Assembly: GCA_021295155.1 (NCBI GenBank)
Contig: JAJTJC010000032.1
Span: 33,989 to 97,988, forward strand
DNA length: 64,000 bases
Reading direction: 5' to 3'
From: Flavobacteriaceae bacterium D16
GTDB lineage: Bacteria > Bacteroidota > Bacteroidia > Flavobacteriales > Flavobacteriaceae
Both the position numbers and the translations under genes were made by a program. Positions 46,027 through 54,243 of the stretch are shown piece by piece. Each line of letters begins with the position of its first letter. Position 1 is the stretch's first letter. Under the pieces are notes generated by a model. That model ran no database searches, was not told where the DNA came from, and saw only the letters and a program-made list of their open reading frames with translations.

Positions 46027-46058
46027 TTGTTTAATAATTTACTATTTTTGTTAAACAA
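46027..46058 (+). promoter_or_regulatory. promoter/operator of the photolyase operon
   Basis: TTGTTTAA (46027-46034) and its exact reverse complement TTAAACAA (46051-46058) flank 16 bp that contain the -7 element TATTTTTG (46043-46050). The right half also forms the 11-bp palindrome TTGTTAAACAA (46048-46058). A protein bound here would cover the promoter, so this looks like a repressor site. The ATG follows 9 bp after. Confidence 0.6.
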
Positions 46059-46067
46059 TATTGTATT

Positions 46068-46718
46068 ATGAAAATTACACGTTCTGATCTGGATAAAATG
46101 CCTTCTCGATATCGGGCGGGGTTAATGAACACCCTATCCGGATACAAACCGGCCAATCTGATCGGTAGTTTTTCAGAAAGCGGAGTCACCAACCTGGCTA
46201 TATTCAACTCCCTTATTCATATGGGCAGTCAGCCACCCCTATTGGGATTACTGTTCCGGCCCCTCACCGTAAGACGGGATACCTATGCAAATATCAAGGC
46301 AAATGGATATTTCACGGTAAACGCCGTTAGCCTTTCTATATATAAGGAAGCACATCATACTGCAGCGAAATTTGAGGAAGAAGAATCAGAATTTGAAAAA
46401 ACCGGTTTGACAGCAAGCTACATTGGTAATTTCCCCGCCCCTTTTGTGGAAGAAAGTCCAATTAAAATTGGCTGCAGCTATCAGAGTGAATATCCCATTA
46501 AAGAAAATGGCACTATACTGATGCTTGGTGCAATTGAAATAGTGGAAATCAATGACAGTTTGTTAAGGACAGATGGCAGCCTTGCTTTAGACAAGGAACA
46601 AGTGATAGCCACGGTGGGTTTAGACGGATACGCCCTACCCGAAATCATGGATCGTCTGGAATATGCCCAACCCGGTCATAAACCCAACTCTATGAACCAT
46701 GGCACACAAAAAAAATAA
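46068..46718 (+). CDS. flavin reductase-like FMN-binding protein
   Basis: A 216-residue split-barrel flavin-binding protein. The recognisable parts are [63 protein letters not shown] and the later [14 protein letters not shown]. It may bind FMN and supply reduced flavin or another flavin species. It opens the light-related operon and overlaps the DUF2256 gene by 20 bases, implying tight coupling and a link to the flavoproteins downstream. Confidence 0.83.
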   Translation: MKITRSDLDKMPSRYRAGLMNTLSGYKPANLIGSFSESGVTNLAIFNSLIHMGSQPPLLGLLFRPLTVRRDTYANIKANGYFTVNAVSLSIYKEAHHTAAKFEEEESEFEKTGLTASYIGNFPAPFVEESPIKIGCSYQSEYPIKENGTILMLGAIEIVEINDSLLRTDGSLALDKEQVIATVGLDGYALPEIMDRLEYAQPGHKPNSMNHGTQKK

Positions 46719-46833
46719 TCTCCCAACAAAGATTTGTCCAGTTTGTCAGCGGCCTTTCAGCTGGAGGAAAAAGTGGGAGAAGCATTGGGAAAGTGTACTT
46801 TATTGCAGTGAACGATGCAGGAGAAACAAATAA
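46699..46833 (+). CDS. DUF2256 small zinc-ribbon-like protein
   Basis: A 44-residue protein too short for routine ORF listing: [20 protein letters not shown] followed by [10 protein letters not shown]. The two CxxC-type pairs (CPVC and CSERC) can bind one zinc, and the WRKKW motif is the DUF2256 hallmark. The family is repeatedly found beside photolyase or cryptochrome genes but has no established function. The ATG is 20 bases inside the upstream gene and its TAA shares one base with the cryptochrome start (TAATG). Confidence 0.85.
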   Translation: MAHKKNNLPTKICPVCQRPFSWRKKWEKHWESVLYCSERCRRNK

Positions 46834-48155
46834 TGGAATCAATGAGCCCAAATTATTCAGAGACCGCTCTGGTGTGGTACCGTAATGACCTACGTATAGA
46901 GGACAATATTTCCTTAACCAAGGCCATTAAACATAATACGGTAATTGCCGTATATTTTTTCGATCCCAGACAGTTTCAAAAAGACCAATTTGGCTTTGTA
47001 AAAACAGGAAAATACAGGGCTCGATTTCAATTGGAAACTATTGCCGAATTACGTAAAAACCTGAAAGCGCTGGGAATTCCTTTGTTGGTATTTCAGGGAA
47101 AGCCGGAAGCCATCCTGGGAGAAATCACCCAAAAATATGAGGTAGGAACCGTATACTTACAAAGGGAATGGACAGAGGAGGAAACAAACATCCGGGACGC
47201 GGTAATCAAGGCAGTTGAACCTAAAATCACTTTTGTAGAATCTTACGATCAGTTTTTATTTGATCCTGAGGATATCCCCTATACCGATTTCCAAAGCATC
47301 CCGAATGTTTTCACCCAATTCAGGAAAAAATGTGAGAAATACAGCACTGTCAGGCCCTGCATGCCCGCACCCAAACCGTTATCTCGTGCATTAATATTGG
47401 AACAAGAAACTGCAATTCCAACACTGGAAGACCTGGGCTTTAAGTCCTTTGACCCGGATCCCAGAACAGCATTTCCATTTTCAGGAGGTGAAGGAGCGGC
47501 TAAGCAGCGGATTCAGGACTATTTTTGGGATACCAGAAAGCTTTCTTATTACAAGCATACCCGAAACGGCCTCCTTGGTGAAAATTACAGTTCCAAACTT
47601 TCTCCCTGGCTGGCCAATGGCAGCATTTCGCCCCGATACATCTACTGGGAAGTGAAAAAATATGAAAAAGAAGTGGTCAGGAATCAGGATACCTATTGGT
47701 TGATATTTGAACTGATATGGCGGGATTATTTTAAATATGTATCGCTCAAACACGGGAATCGTATCTTCCAGCTTCAGGGAATCCTGGAAAACAACTACCA
47801 TTGGCATCACAATGTGGATGTAAAGGAATCCTGGATCAATGGTACTACACAGGAACCCTTTGTAAATGCCAATATGAAAGAACTGGCCGCTACAGGCTGG
47901 ATGAGTAACCGGGGCAGACAGAATGTTGCCAGTTACTGGGCTAAGGAATTAAAACAAGACTGGCGTATCGGGGCAGCATATTTTGAATCCATGCTTTTGG
48001 ATTACGATGTGCACAGTAACTGGGGAAACTGGATGTACAATAGTGGTGTTGGAAATGACCCCCGCGACCGGAAATTTAATATAAAACTGCAGGCAGATCG
48101 CTACGATCGCGATGGCAAATTTCAACGGCTGTGGTTACAAGAAACTCTTTTTTAA
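46833..48155 (+). CDS. DASH-type cryptochrome/photolyase
   Basis: A 440-residue member of the photolyase superfamily. The N-terminal domain opens ALVWYRNDLRIEDN and the FAD domain has NGSISPRYIYWEVKKYE, LIWRDYFKYVSLKHG, TGWMSNRGRQNVASYWA and DYDVHSNWGNWMYNSGVG, which are DASH-type hallmarks. DASH proteins repair CPDs in single-stranded DNA and may sense light. I use the ATG at 46833, sharing a base with the DUF2256 stop; an ATG at 46815 would add six residues. The next gene starts 7 bases downstream. Confidence 0.92.
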   Translation: MESMSPNYSETALVWYRNDLRIEDNISLTKAIKHNTVIAVYFFDPRQFQKDQFGFVKTGKYRARFQLETIAELRKNLKALGIPLLVFQGKPEAILGEITQKYEVGTVYLQREWTEEETNIRDAVIKAVEPKITFVESYDQFLFDPEDIPYTDFQSIPNVFTQFRKKCEKYSTVRPCMPAPKPLSRALILEQETAIPTLEDLGFKSFDPDPRTAFPFSGGEGAAKQRIQDYFWDTRKLSYYKHTRNGLLGENYSSKLSPWLANGSISPRYIYWEVKKYEKEVVRNQDTYWLIFELIWRDYFKYVSLKHGNRIFQLQGILENNYHWHHNVDVKESWINGTTQEPFVNANMKELAATGWMSNRGRQNVASYWAKELKQDWRIGAAYFESMLLDYDVHSNWGNWMYNSGVGNDPRDRKFNIKLQADRYDRDGKFQRLWLQETLF

Positions 48156-48162
48156 AAACCTT

Positions 48163-49701
48163 ATGGCTGTTAAAAAACTAAGACTTTTACTGGGCGATCA
48201 ATTAAACAGTAACCATAGTTGGTTTAAGGAGGTGAATACAGACGTGGTATATCTCATGGCCGAAATGCGCCAGGAAACCGACTATGTAAAACACCACATC
48301 CAGAAGGTAGTGGCCTTTTTCATGTCCATGCGCAATTTCGCCGGGCAATTGAAAAAAGAAGGACATGAGGTTCTCTACTATACAATCGGTGACCAGGCAA
48401 ATCCCCACGAATTAGGTCAACTTATTACCCAAACAATCGAAAAAATAGGGGCTGATAAATTTGAATACCTGCTTCCGGATGAATACCGTCTTGACCAGCA
48501 ACTGGTCAAAATAACAGAACATTTACCCTTACCCTCAGAATCGTTTGATACGGAACACTTCTTTACTACCCGAAATGAATTAGAACTATTTTTCAAGGGG
48601 AAAAAGCAATTGATAATGGAAAGTTTTTACCGCATGATGCGCAAAAAACATTCTGTCTTAATGGAGGGTGGACAACCAGAAGGAGGGAAATGGAATTACG
48701 ATCAAAGCAATCGAAAGAAATGGAAAGGAGAGCCCCCTATACCCCCGGAAAAAAGGTACAAACATAAGGTAAAGGGTATTTTATTGGAGATTAAAAACTC
48801 AGGGGCGAGGACGTTTGGTGAAATAAACCCTGAGGAATTTCACTGGCCGTGCAGCCGGGAGGAAAGCCTGAGTCTGCTTTCCTACTTCTGCAATTCCCTT
48901 TTACCTTATTTTGGGGACTACCAGGATGCCATGCATACCGAAGAAAAATTCCTGTTTCATTCGCGTCTCTCTTTTGCCATGAACAGTAAAATGTTATCCC
49001 CCCGGGAGGTAATTGAAGCTGTAATAGAGAAGTACTATGAAGATACGAATGCACTGGATATTTCACAGGTAGAAGGATTTGTGCGGCAGATTCTTGGTTG
49101 GCGAGAATATATGCGTGGTATTTATTGGAAGGAAATGCCCGCCTATGCACATAAGAATGCCCTGGACAACCGGAATCCGCTTCCTGAGTTCTTCTGGACA
49201 GGGAAAACCAAAATGAATTGTGTTAAAGCTTCTATTGAACAAAGCCTGCAAGAAGCCTATGCGCACCATATCCAGAGGTTGATGATAATTGGAAACATGG
49301 CTTTGCTTTTACAAGTAGACCCAACTTTCGTAGATGCATGGTACCTGGGAGTTTATATTGACGCGATTGAATGGGTTGAAATGCCCAATACCCGGGGAAT
49401 GAGTCAGTTTGCCGATGGTGGTATTGTTGCCACCAAACCGTATATAAGCAGTGCCAACTACATCAATAAAATGGGTAATTACTGTTCAGGATGCCATTAT
49501 AATTACAAGGAAAAAACGGGAGAGAATGCCTGCCCCTTCAATGCGCTTTACTGGAACTTTCTCGAAGAAAAGCAGTCTTACTTTAAGAATAACCGGCGTA
49601 TGGCCATGATGCTGAACCTCCTAAACAAGAAGTCTCCTGAGGAACTCGGGGCGCTTAAAGCACGGGCACAGGAAATACTGCAGGATCCGGATCAATTTTA
49701 A
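48163..49701 (+). CDS. phrB: iron-sulfur bacterial cryptochrome/(6-4) photolyase (FeS-BCP)
   Basis: A 512-residue protein of the PhrB/CryB family, which binds FAD, a lumazine antenna and a 4Fe-4S cluster and repairs (6-4) photoproducts. It opens KLRLLLGDQLNSNHSWF. Four candidate cluster Cys are in place: one in KMNCVKASIEQ and three in NYCSGCHYNYKEKTGENACPF. FVRQILGWREYMRGIYW and TRGMSQFADGGIVATKPY are family signatures. I start at the ATG at 48163; the open frame to 48112 lies within the cryptochrome gene. Confidence 0.93.
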   Translation: MAVKKLRLLLGDQLNSNHSWFKEVNTDVVYLMAEMRQETDYVKHHIQKVVAFFMSMRNFAGQLKKEGHEVLYYTIGDQANPHELGQLITQTIEKIGADKFEYLLPDEYRLDQQLVKITEHLPLPSESFDTEHFFTTRNELELFFKGKKQLIMESFYRMMRKKHSVLMEGGQPEGGKWNYDQSNRKKWKGEPPIPPEKRYKHKVKGILLEIKNSGARTFGEINPEEFHWPCSREESLSLLSYFCNSLLPYFGDYQDAMHTEEKFLFHSRLSFAMNSKMLSPREVIEAVIEKYYEDTNALDISQVEGFVRQILGWREYMRGIYWKEMPAYAHKNALDNRNPLPEFFWTGKTKMNCVKASIEQSLQEAYAHHIQRLMIIGNMALLLQVDPTFVDAWYLGVYIDAIEWVEMPNTRGMSQFADGGIVATKPYISSANYINKMGNYCSGCHYNYKEKTGENACPFNALYWNFLEEKQSYFKNNRRMAMMLNLLNKKSPEELGALKARAQEILQDPDQF

Positions 49702-49790
49702 TTAAAGTTTAACACCTTAATCTCATCCATGACTGCTGAAGATGAGTATATGTTATAAAGTATCATCCGCTTCGGCGCCTATATATATCA

Positions 49791-49831
49791 AAAAAGTCCT
49801 TTACCTGAATGTAAAGGACTTTTGCTTTTTT
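49791..49831. terminator. bidirectional terminator of the photolyase operon and clpP
   Basis: AAAAGTCCTTTAC (49792-49804) pairs perfectly with GTAAAGGACTTTT (49811-49823) around CTGAAT. T-rich runs flank it on both strands (GCTTTTTT on plus, TTTTTTGA on minus), so it ends the plus-strand light operon and the minus-strand clpP. Confidence 0.88.
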
Positions 49832-49844
49832 AGATGGTTACCAG

Positions 49845-50393
49845 CTATTCCTGAATGCCGTCAACAATTCCATATTCTAAAGATTCCTCTGCACTCATCC
49901 AGTAATCCCGGTTAAAATCTTTCATGATTTTTTCAAAGGTTTGTCCGCAATTTTCAGCAAGAATACGTGCCCCTATTTCTTTGGTCTTGATAATCTCCCT
50001 GGCTTGTATCTCAATATTGGAAGCCTGACCTCTTGCACCTCCGCTGGGTTGGTGAATCATCACCTTTGCGTTAGGTTGAATAAAACGCCTGCCTTTTTTA
50101 CCTACAGACAATAAAATAGATCCCATGGAAGCGGCCAATCCAGTGCAAATTGTGGAAACCGGGCTTTTGAGAGATTTTATGGTATCATAAATTGCAAAGC
50201 CAGATGTTACGTACCCTCCCGGACTGTTGATATAGAGCTGAATTTCTTCATCATTCTGCATGTCCAGATAAAGGAGACGATCAATAACATGTTTGGCAGA
50301 ATCATCGTCTACCATACCCCAAAGGAATACTTTGCGCTCAGACAATAACTTCTCATCTATGAGTTCTTGTACTTTCCCTTTCTTTGATTTCAT
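49845..50393 (-). CDS. clpP: ATP-dependent Clp protease proteolytic subunit (ClpP-like)
   Basis: A 182-residue serine peptidase that forms the ClpP barrel. The triad is visible: Ser in CTGLAASMGSILLS, His in KVMIHQPSGG and Asp in KDFNRDYWMSAEES. Substrate-groove residues INSPGGYVTSGFAIYDT are normal. It is shorter than the main ClpP (about 193-207) and has no clpX neighbour, so it may be a second ClpP paralogue. A TACTTTTG -7 element lies 21 bp upstream. Confidence 0.88.
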   Translation of the reverse strand: MKSKKGKVQELIDEKLLSERKVFLWGMVDDDSAKHVIDRLLYLDMQNDEEIQLYINSPGGYVTSGFAIYDTIKSLKSPVSTICTGLAASMGSILLSVGKKGRRFIQPNAKVMIHQPSGGARGQASNIEIQAREIIKTKEIGARILAENCGQTFEKIMKDFNRDYWMSAEESLEYGIVDGIQE

Positions 50394-50413
50394 TCGATGT
50401 AAAAATTAAAGTT

Positions 50414-50421
50414 CAAAAGTA
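50414..50421 (-). promoter_or_regulatory. -7 promoter element of clpP
   Basis: On the minus strand this reads TACTTTTG (TAnnTTTG), 20 bp from the clpP ATG. A TTG about 23 bp further upstream (50447-50445) may be the -33 element. Confidence 0.5.
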
Positions 50422-50489
50422 ATGATTTTATCGGGATAAGTGATCAATATTCGATCCAGTTTGAGCAGCTTTGGATGAGGAATTCCGCG

Positions 50490-50497
50490 TATCTTTG
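50490..50497 (+). promoter_or_regulatory. -7 promoter element of the lipoprotein gene
   Basis: TATCTTTG lies only 6 bp before the ATG at 50504, with TTTG at 50470-50473 as a possible -33 element (spacing 16, slightly short). The mRNA would be leaderless or have a very short leader, and the elements overlap the longer TTG-started reading frame, which is therefore unlikely. Confidence 0.5.
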
Positions 50498-50503
50498 AAA
50501 AAA

Positions 50504-51190
50504 ATGAAAATGAAACATATCGTACTTACCTCAGCAATTATCGCGCTGTTTTTTTCAGCTTGTAAAACCGAAAAAAAAACAGAGCCGGCTACTATGGCAG
50601 CAGAACAAACTGTACTTGAAAAGTTGGCCTATGCCAGCGGCTATGAGAATTGGAAAACTATTGCTTCACTGAAATTTACTTTTAATGTAGACAGGGATAC
50701 CATACATAGTGAAAGAAAATGGATTTGGAATATCGCAGCTAATGAAGTTACTGGTATGTCTTTCGGGGATTCTGTTACCTATAACCGCGCCGCAATAGAC
50801 AGCACAACAGCAAAGGTCGATGCCGCATTTATTAATGATAAGTACTGGATGCTCGCTCCCTTTAACCTTATCTGGGACCAGAATAATTTTACATACCAAC
50901 TGGATTCCTTAGCAGTAGCTCCCATTAGCAAAGAATCCTTACAAAAGCTTACCATCGTGTACGGCTCTGAGGGCGGCTATACCCCGGGAGATGCCTACGA
51001 TTTTTATTTTGGGGACGATTACCTGATACGGGAATGGGCATTCCGCAAATCTAACCAGGCAGAACCTAATATTGTTACTACCTGGGAAGATTACCAGGAC
51101 ATAGAAGGTCTGAAAATTGCATCCATGCACAAGAACCCTGAAGGGACCTTTAGCATATCTTTTACAGGTTTGGAAGCGACCAGGAGATAA
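50504..51190 (+). CDS. hypothetical lipoprotein (DUF6503-like)
   Basis: A protein of about 228 residues with a lipoprotein signal (MKHIVLTSAIIALFFSAC) followed by KTEKKTEPAT. The mature part resembles the DUF6503/heat-shock-protein-like outer-membrane group of flavobacterial proteins (YGSEGGYTPGDAYDFYFGDD, IVTTWEDYQDIEGLKIA), probably a beta-rich lipid- or substrate-binding fold. ATGs at 50504 and 50510 are both possible. Function unknown. Confidence 0.65.
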   Translation: MKMKHIVLTSAIIALFFSACKTEKKTEPATMAAEQTVLEKLAYASGYENWKTIASLKFTFNVDRDTIHSERKWIWNIAANEVTGMSFGDSVTYNRAAIDSTTAKVDAAFINDKYWMLAPFNLIWDQNNFTYQLDSLAVAPISKESLQKLTIVYGSEGGYTPGDAYDFYFGDDYLIREWAFRKSNQAEPNIVTTWEDYQDIEGLKIASMHKNPEGTFSISFTGLEATRR

Positions 51191-51198
51191 AAATTGAT

Positions 51199-52347
51199 TT
51201 AATTCCTCTTCTTTCTCAAAGCAAAGGAGGCCAGTAATACCAAAAGGGTAGACAAAAGTAAGGTAAAGAAAGTCCAGTTCAAGCTGAACGCTTCAGCGAC
51301 GAATCCGAGGATCACCGGACCTACCAAAAAACCAGAATAGCCGGTACCAGCTATGAAAGCTACTCCCTGGGAAGATTCTACGCCTTTGACATTGCCTCCG
51401 ATACGAAACAATTCCGGTACTATAACAGAAAAGCCCAAGCCTGTCAGGGCAAAGCCGGATATGGCCAGCACCATATCTGTAGTGAGAACCAATATAAAGC
51501 CAACAAGGGCCATTGCTGAGCCCAGTGCGACTATTTTAACCGATCCGATCCGAGCACTTATAGCATCGCCCAGAAAGCGTCCCAGCGTCATCATAAGCTG
51601 AAAGCCCAGGAAGCCAGCCCCCCATATAGCTTCGGGTGCCAGGCTTACTTCTTTCAGGAATAAACCACTCCAATCTACTATTGCTCCCTCGCTACCCATA
51701 ATCACAAAAGAGACTAGTCCAAGTAATAATAATGGTTTAAAATTCTTAAAGCTAAAAGGTTCCTTTTCAATTGGGGCAGCAACTATCTTTTTATATTTTC
51801 CATGGAAAACAAGGTTGACAATCAAAACGAGGAATATGGCAAGCATCATATGAATCACACGATCTTCCAACACAGGGATCAGAAAACTTCCTAAACCCGC
51901 CAACACTCCTCCCAAACTAAAAAAACCATGGGAAGCCGACATAAAATTTTGTTGGTCCTCCTTTTCAATTTCTGTAACCAGGGTATTCATTGAGATATCT
52001 GTGAAACCATTGGTGGCACCAAAGACAAAAAGGGCTATTGCGAGTGTAATAAAGCTCGGCGCCAGCATGGGCAGTATAGCAGTAGCGCAAATAAGCAATA
52101 CCCCTATCCAGGTGGCTCTGCCAACCCCAAGTCTGTTTATGATCCTGGAGGCTAAAGGAAAAATGGTAAATACTCCCAAAGAAAGAAAGAAAATGGCGAT
52201 CCCCAGCGTAGCTTTGTCTATTTGCAGCGACTCTTTTACTGTGGGGATGTAAATAGCCCATGTCCCAAAAAGGATATTCAGGCTTGCAAATACCCATGCC
52301 GGCGCAAAATAACGTGGATTGGAAAGGATTAGCCAAAGGGATTTCAT
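51199..52347 (-). CDS. MFS transporter
   Basis: A 382-residue major facilitator with about twelve hydrophobic segments, for example GIAIFFLSLGVFTIFPLASRIINRLG (helix 2 and loop with the Arg-Gly motif) and VALVGFILVLTTDMVLAI. It lacks large loops. Its substrate is unknown. It is 26 bp downstream of kynU on the same strand, so it may move a kynurenine-pathway compound, but this is inference from position. Confidence 0.85.
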   Translation of the reverse strand: MKSLWLILSNPRYFAPAWVFASLNILFGTWAIYIPTVKESLQIDKATLGIAIFFLSLGVFTIFPLASRIINRLGVGRATWIGVLLICATAILPMLAPSFITLAIALFVFGATNGFTDISMNTLVTEIEKEDQQNFMSASHGFFSLGGVLAGLGSFLIPVLEDRVIHMMLAIFLVLIVNLVFHGKYKKIVAAPIEKEPFSFKNFKPLLLLGLVSFVIMGSEGAIVDWSGLFLKEVSLAPEAIWGAGFLGFQLMMTLGRFLGDAISARIGSVKIVALGSAMALVGFILVLTTDMVLAISGFALTGLGFSVIVPELFRIGGNVKGVESSQGVAFIAGTGYSGFLVGPVILGFVAEAFSLNWTFFTLLLSTLLVLLASFALRKKRN

Positions 52348-52373
52348 ACCGCTTGATTAGTTCTGCAAAATGT

Positions 52374-53660
52374 TCAGGAATTCCGCTCTATACCAGCTTT
52401 GAGTATTTGGCCAAATTGAAACATGTCCTCGTAACTACAATATAATGGTGCAGGAGCCAGTCGGATAACATTAGGTTCTCTCCAGTCTACAATAACGCCT
52501 GCCTTCATCAGGTAGTCGAAAAGAGGACGGCCCTCCCCGTGAAGAAAAACTGATAACTGGCACCCCCTGGCTTCCGGAGTAATTATTTCAAAACGACTTG
52601 CTACCTGTTTGTCAATCTCATGAAGGATATATTCCAAATAGGCAACGATCTTGTTTCTTTTCTCAATGATTGCCTTCATACCTACTTCTTCAAATATTTC
52701 CAATGAGGCCAGATATGGGGCAAGAGCTAAAACCGGGGCATTACTTATTTGCCAGGCATCTGCAGTAGCCATTGGTTCAAAAGTTGGTTTCATTAAAAAA
52801 CGGGACTCCTTTTTTGTACCCCACCAACCTTCAAAACGGGGTATATCTTTCCGGTCCAGGTACTGTTCGTTAACATATATCCCGGAAGCATTTCCAGGAC
52901 CACTATTCATGTATTTATAACTACACCAGGAGGCAAAATCTGCTCCCCAGTCATGTAAACGCAAATCCACATTACCCACAGCATGGGCCAGGTCCCATCC
53001 CACAAATGCGCCTGCTTTTTTACCGGCTGCGGTAATCGCTTCCATCTCAAACACCTGTCCGTTGTAGTAATTAACTCCCCCAATCAACACCAGGGCAAGG
53101 GAATCTCCTAATTCCTCTATTTTGGAGATTACATCTTCTGTCCGCCAATAATGCTCCCCTTCCCTTTTTTTTACCTCAACAAGGGCCTCATCAGGGTCCA
53201 ACCCATGAAACCTTAACTGGCTTTGAAACATATACTGGTCAGAAGGAAATGCCTTTTCTTCACATAAGATCTTGTAACGTTTTTGATCCGGCCTGTAAAA
53301 ACTGACCATGAGCAAATGCAGGTTTACGGTCAAAGTATTCATCACAGTTATCTCCCTGGCTTGTGCACCTACCACTTTGGCAAGGGGTTGGGCCAGGCGC
53401 TCATGATAGTCCCACCAGGGCTTGTTTGAATAGAAGTGCCCTTCTACAGCCAATTCACGCCAGTCTTGCATAATATCATCTACAAACTGCTGCGTTCTTT
53501 TGGGTTGTAATCCCAGAGAATTTCCTGTGAAGTATATCACCTGTTTATCCTGGACCTTTGGAAAATAAAATTCCTCTCGATAGGCACGAAGAGGGTCAGC
53601 TGCATCAAGCTGCCGGGCAAAAGACAAAGAATTTTCGAAATTAATATCTGTTGCGTTCAA
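52374..53660 (-). CDS. kynU: kynureninase
   Basis: A 428-residue PLP enzyme that cleaves kynurenine or 3-hydroxykynurenine to (3-hydroxy)anthranilate and alanine. Motifs are YFTGNSLGLQPKRT, the DLAHAVGN segment with the PLP-binding Asp and the PLP-Lys in WCSYKYMNSGPGNASG. HFYSNKPWWDYHERLA is typical of kynureninase. With kmo it makes 3-hydroxyanthranilate for NAD synthesis. The MFS gene follows 26 bp later. Confidence 0.94.
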   Translation of the reverse strand: MNATDINFENSLSFARQLDAADPLRAYREEFYFPKVQDKQVIYFTGNSLGLQPKRTQQFVDDIMQDWRELAVEGHFYSNKPWWDYHERLAQPLAKVVGAQAREITVMNTLTVNLHLLMVSFYRPDQKRYKILCEEKAFPSDQYMFQSQLRFHGLDPDEALVEVKKREGEHYWRTEDVISKIEELGDSLALVLIGGVNYYNGQVFEMEAITAAGKKAGAFVGWDLAHAVGNVDLRLHDWGADFASWCSYKYMNSGPGNASGIYVNEQYLDRKDIPRFEGWWGTKKESRFLMKPTFEPMATADAWQISNAPVLALAPYLASLEIFEEVGMKAIIEKRNKIVAYLEYILHEIDKQVASRFEIITPEARGCQLSVFLHGEGRPLFDYLMKAGVIVDWREPNVIRLAPAPLYCSYEDMFQFGQILKAGIERNS

Positions 53661-53713
53661 ATTGAATCTTGATTAAAGGAAAGTATAACTGCTCGTTTGA
53701 GCCACAAAAGTAA

Positions 53714-54184
53714 CTATTTCTCCCTCAAACGCATTTCAATGATGTGTTTTTGGAACCCTGCTTTTTCATAGGCATTTATTGCCGCAATATTTTCATCATA
53801 AACGGTGAGGCGCAGTTCCATTAATCCCCGCTTATTCGCCCATTCTTTCAGGACGCTTAAAACCTTACTATTCACCCCTTGACCCCGGTAATTGGGATCT
53901 GTATACATAAATCCCAGATAGGCGTATTCCTTATGATCAAGGTAATGCCGTGCTTTCCTGGCCATTCCATAACCCGAACTGATCAATTTTCCCTTATATT
54001 CAGCAACATATACACCAACTTTCTTATCCTGAATCAGCTTTTCCAAATCGTAGTATAACAAAGGAGAAGGCCGAATGGTAGGATCAAACGGGCGCTCAGC
54101 CTGTATAAGTTCCTGTTCAAATCTCAACAGATCCTGCAGGTCATCCAGAGATGCTTCACGTACTATTACATCACTAATATCCAT
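53714..54184 (-). CDS. GNAT family N-acetyltransferase
   Basis: A 156-residue acetyltransferase. The acetyl-CoA pyrophosphate-binding loop is NYRGQGVNSKVLSVL (R/QxxGxG/A) and the C-terminal region is LTVYDENIAAINAYEKAGFQKH. The substrate is unknown. It lies 53 bp upstream of kynU on the same strand and diverges from the O-methyltransferase. Confidence 0.85.
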   Translation of the reverse strand: MDISDVIVREASLDDLQDLLRFEQELIQAERPFDPTIRPSPLLYYDLEKLIQDKKVGVYVAEYKGKLISSGYGMARKARHYLDHKEYAYLGFMYTDPNYRGQGVNSKVLSVLKEWANKRGLMELRLTVYDENIAAINAYEKAGFQKHIIEMRLREK

Positions 54185-54221
54185 GCAATTTGACTTACTC
54201 CCAAGGTAGTATTTAAATCTC

Positions 54222-54229
54222 TATTTTTG
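54222..54229 (+). promoter_or_regulatory. -7 promoter element of the O-methyltransferase gene
   Basis: TATTTTTG matches TAnnTTTG exactly and ends 14 bp before the ATG at 54244. Confidence 0.5.
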
Positions 54230-54243
54230 CAAAAAAACCAAAC

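Noticed and set aside
48112..48162. Longer start of the iron-sulfur photolyase inside the cryptochrome gene
   Set aside because: The family begins at the KLRLLLGDQLN segment, which follows the ATG at 48163.
44548..53660. kmo and kynU as one operon
   Set aside because: They are separated by plus-strand genes and terminators, so co-transcription is impossible.
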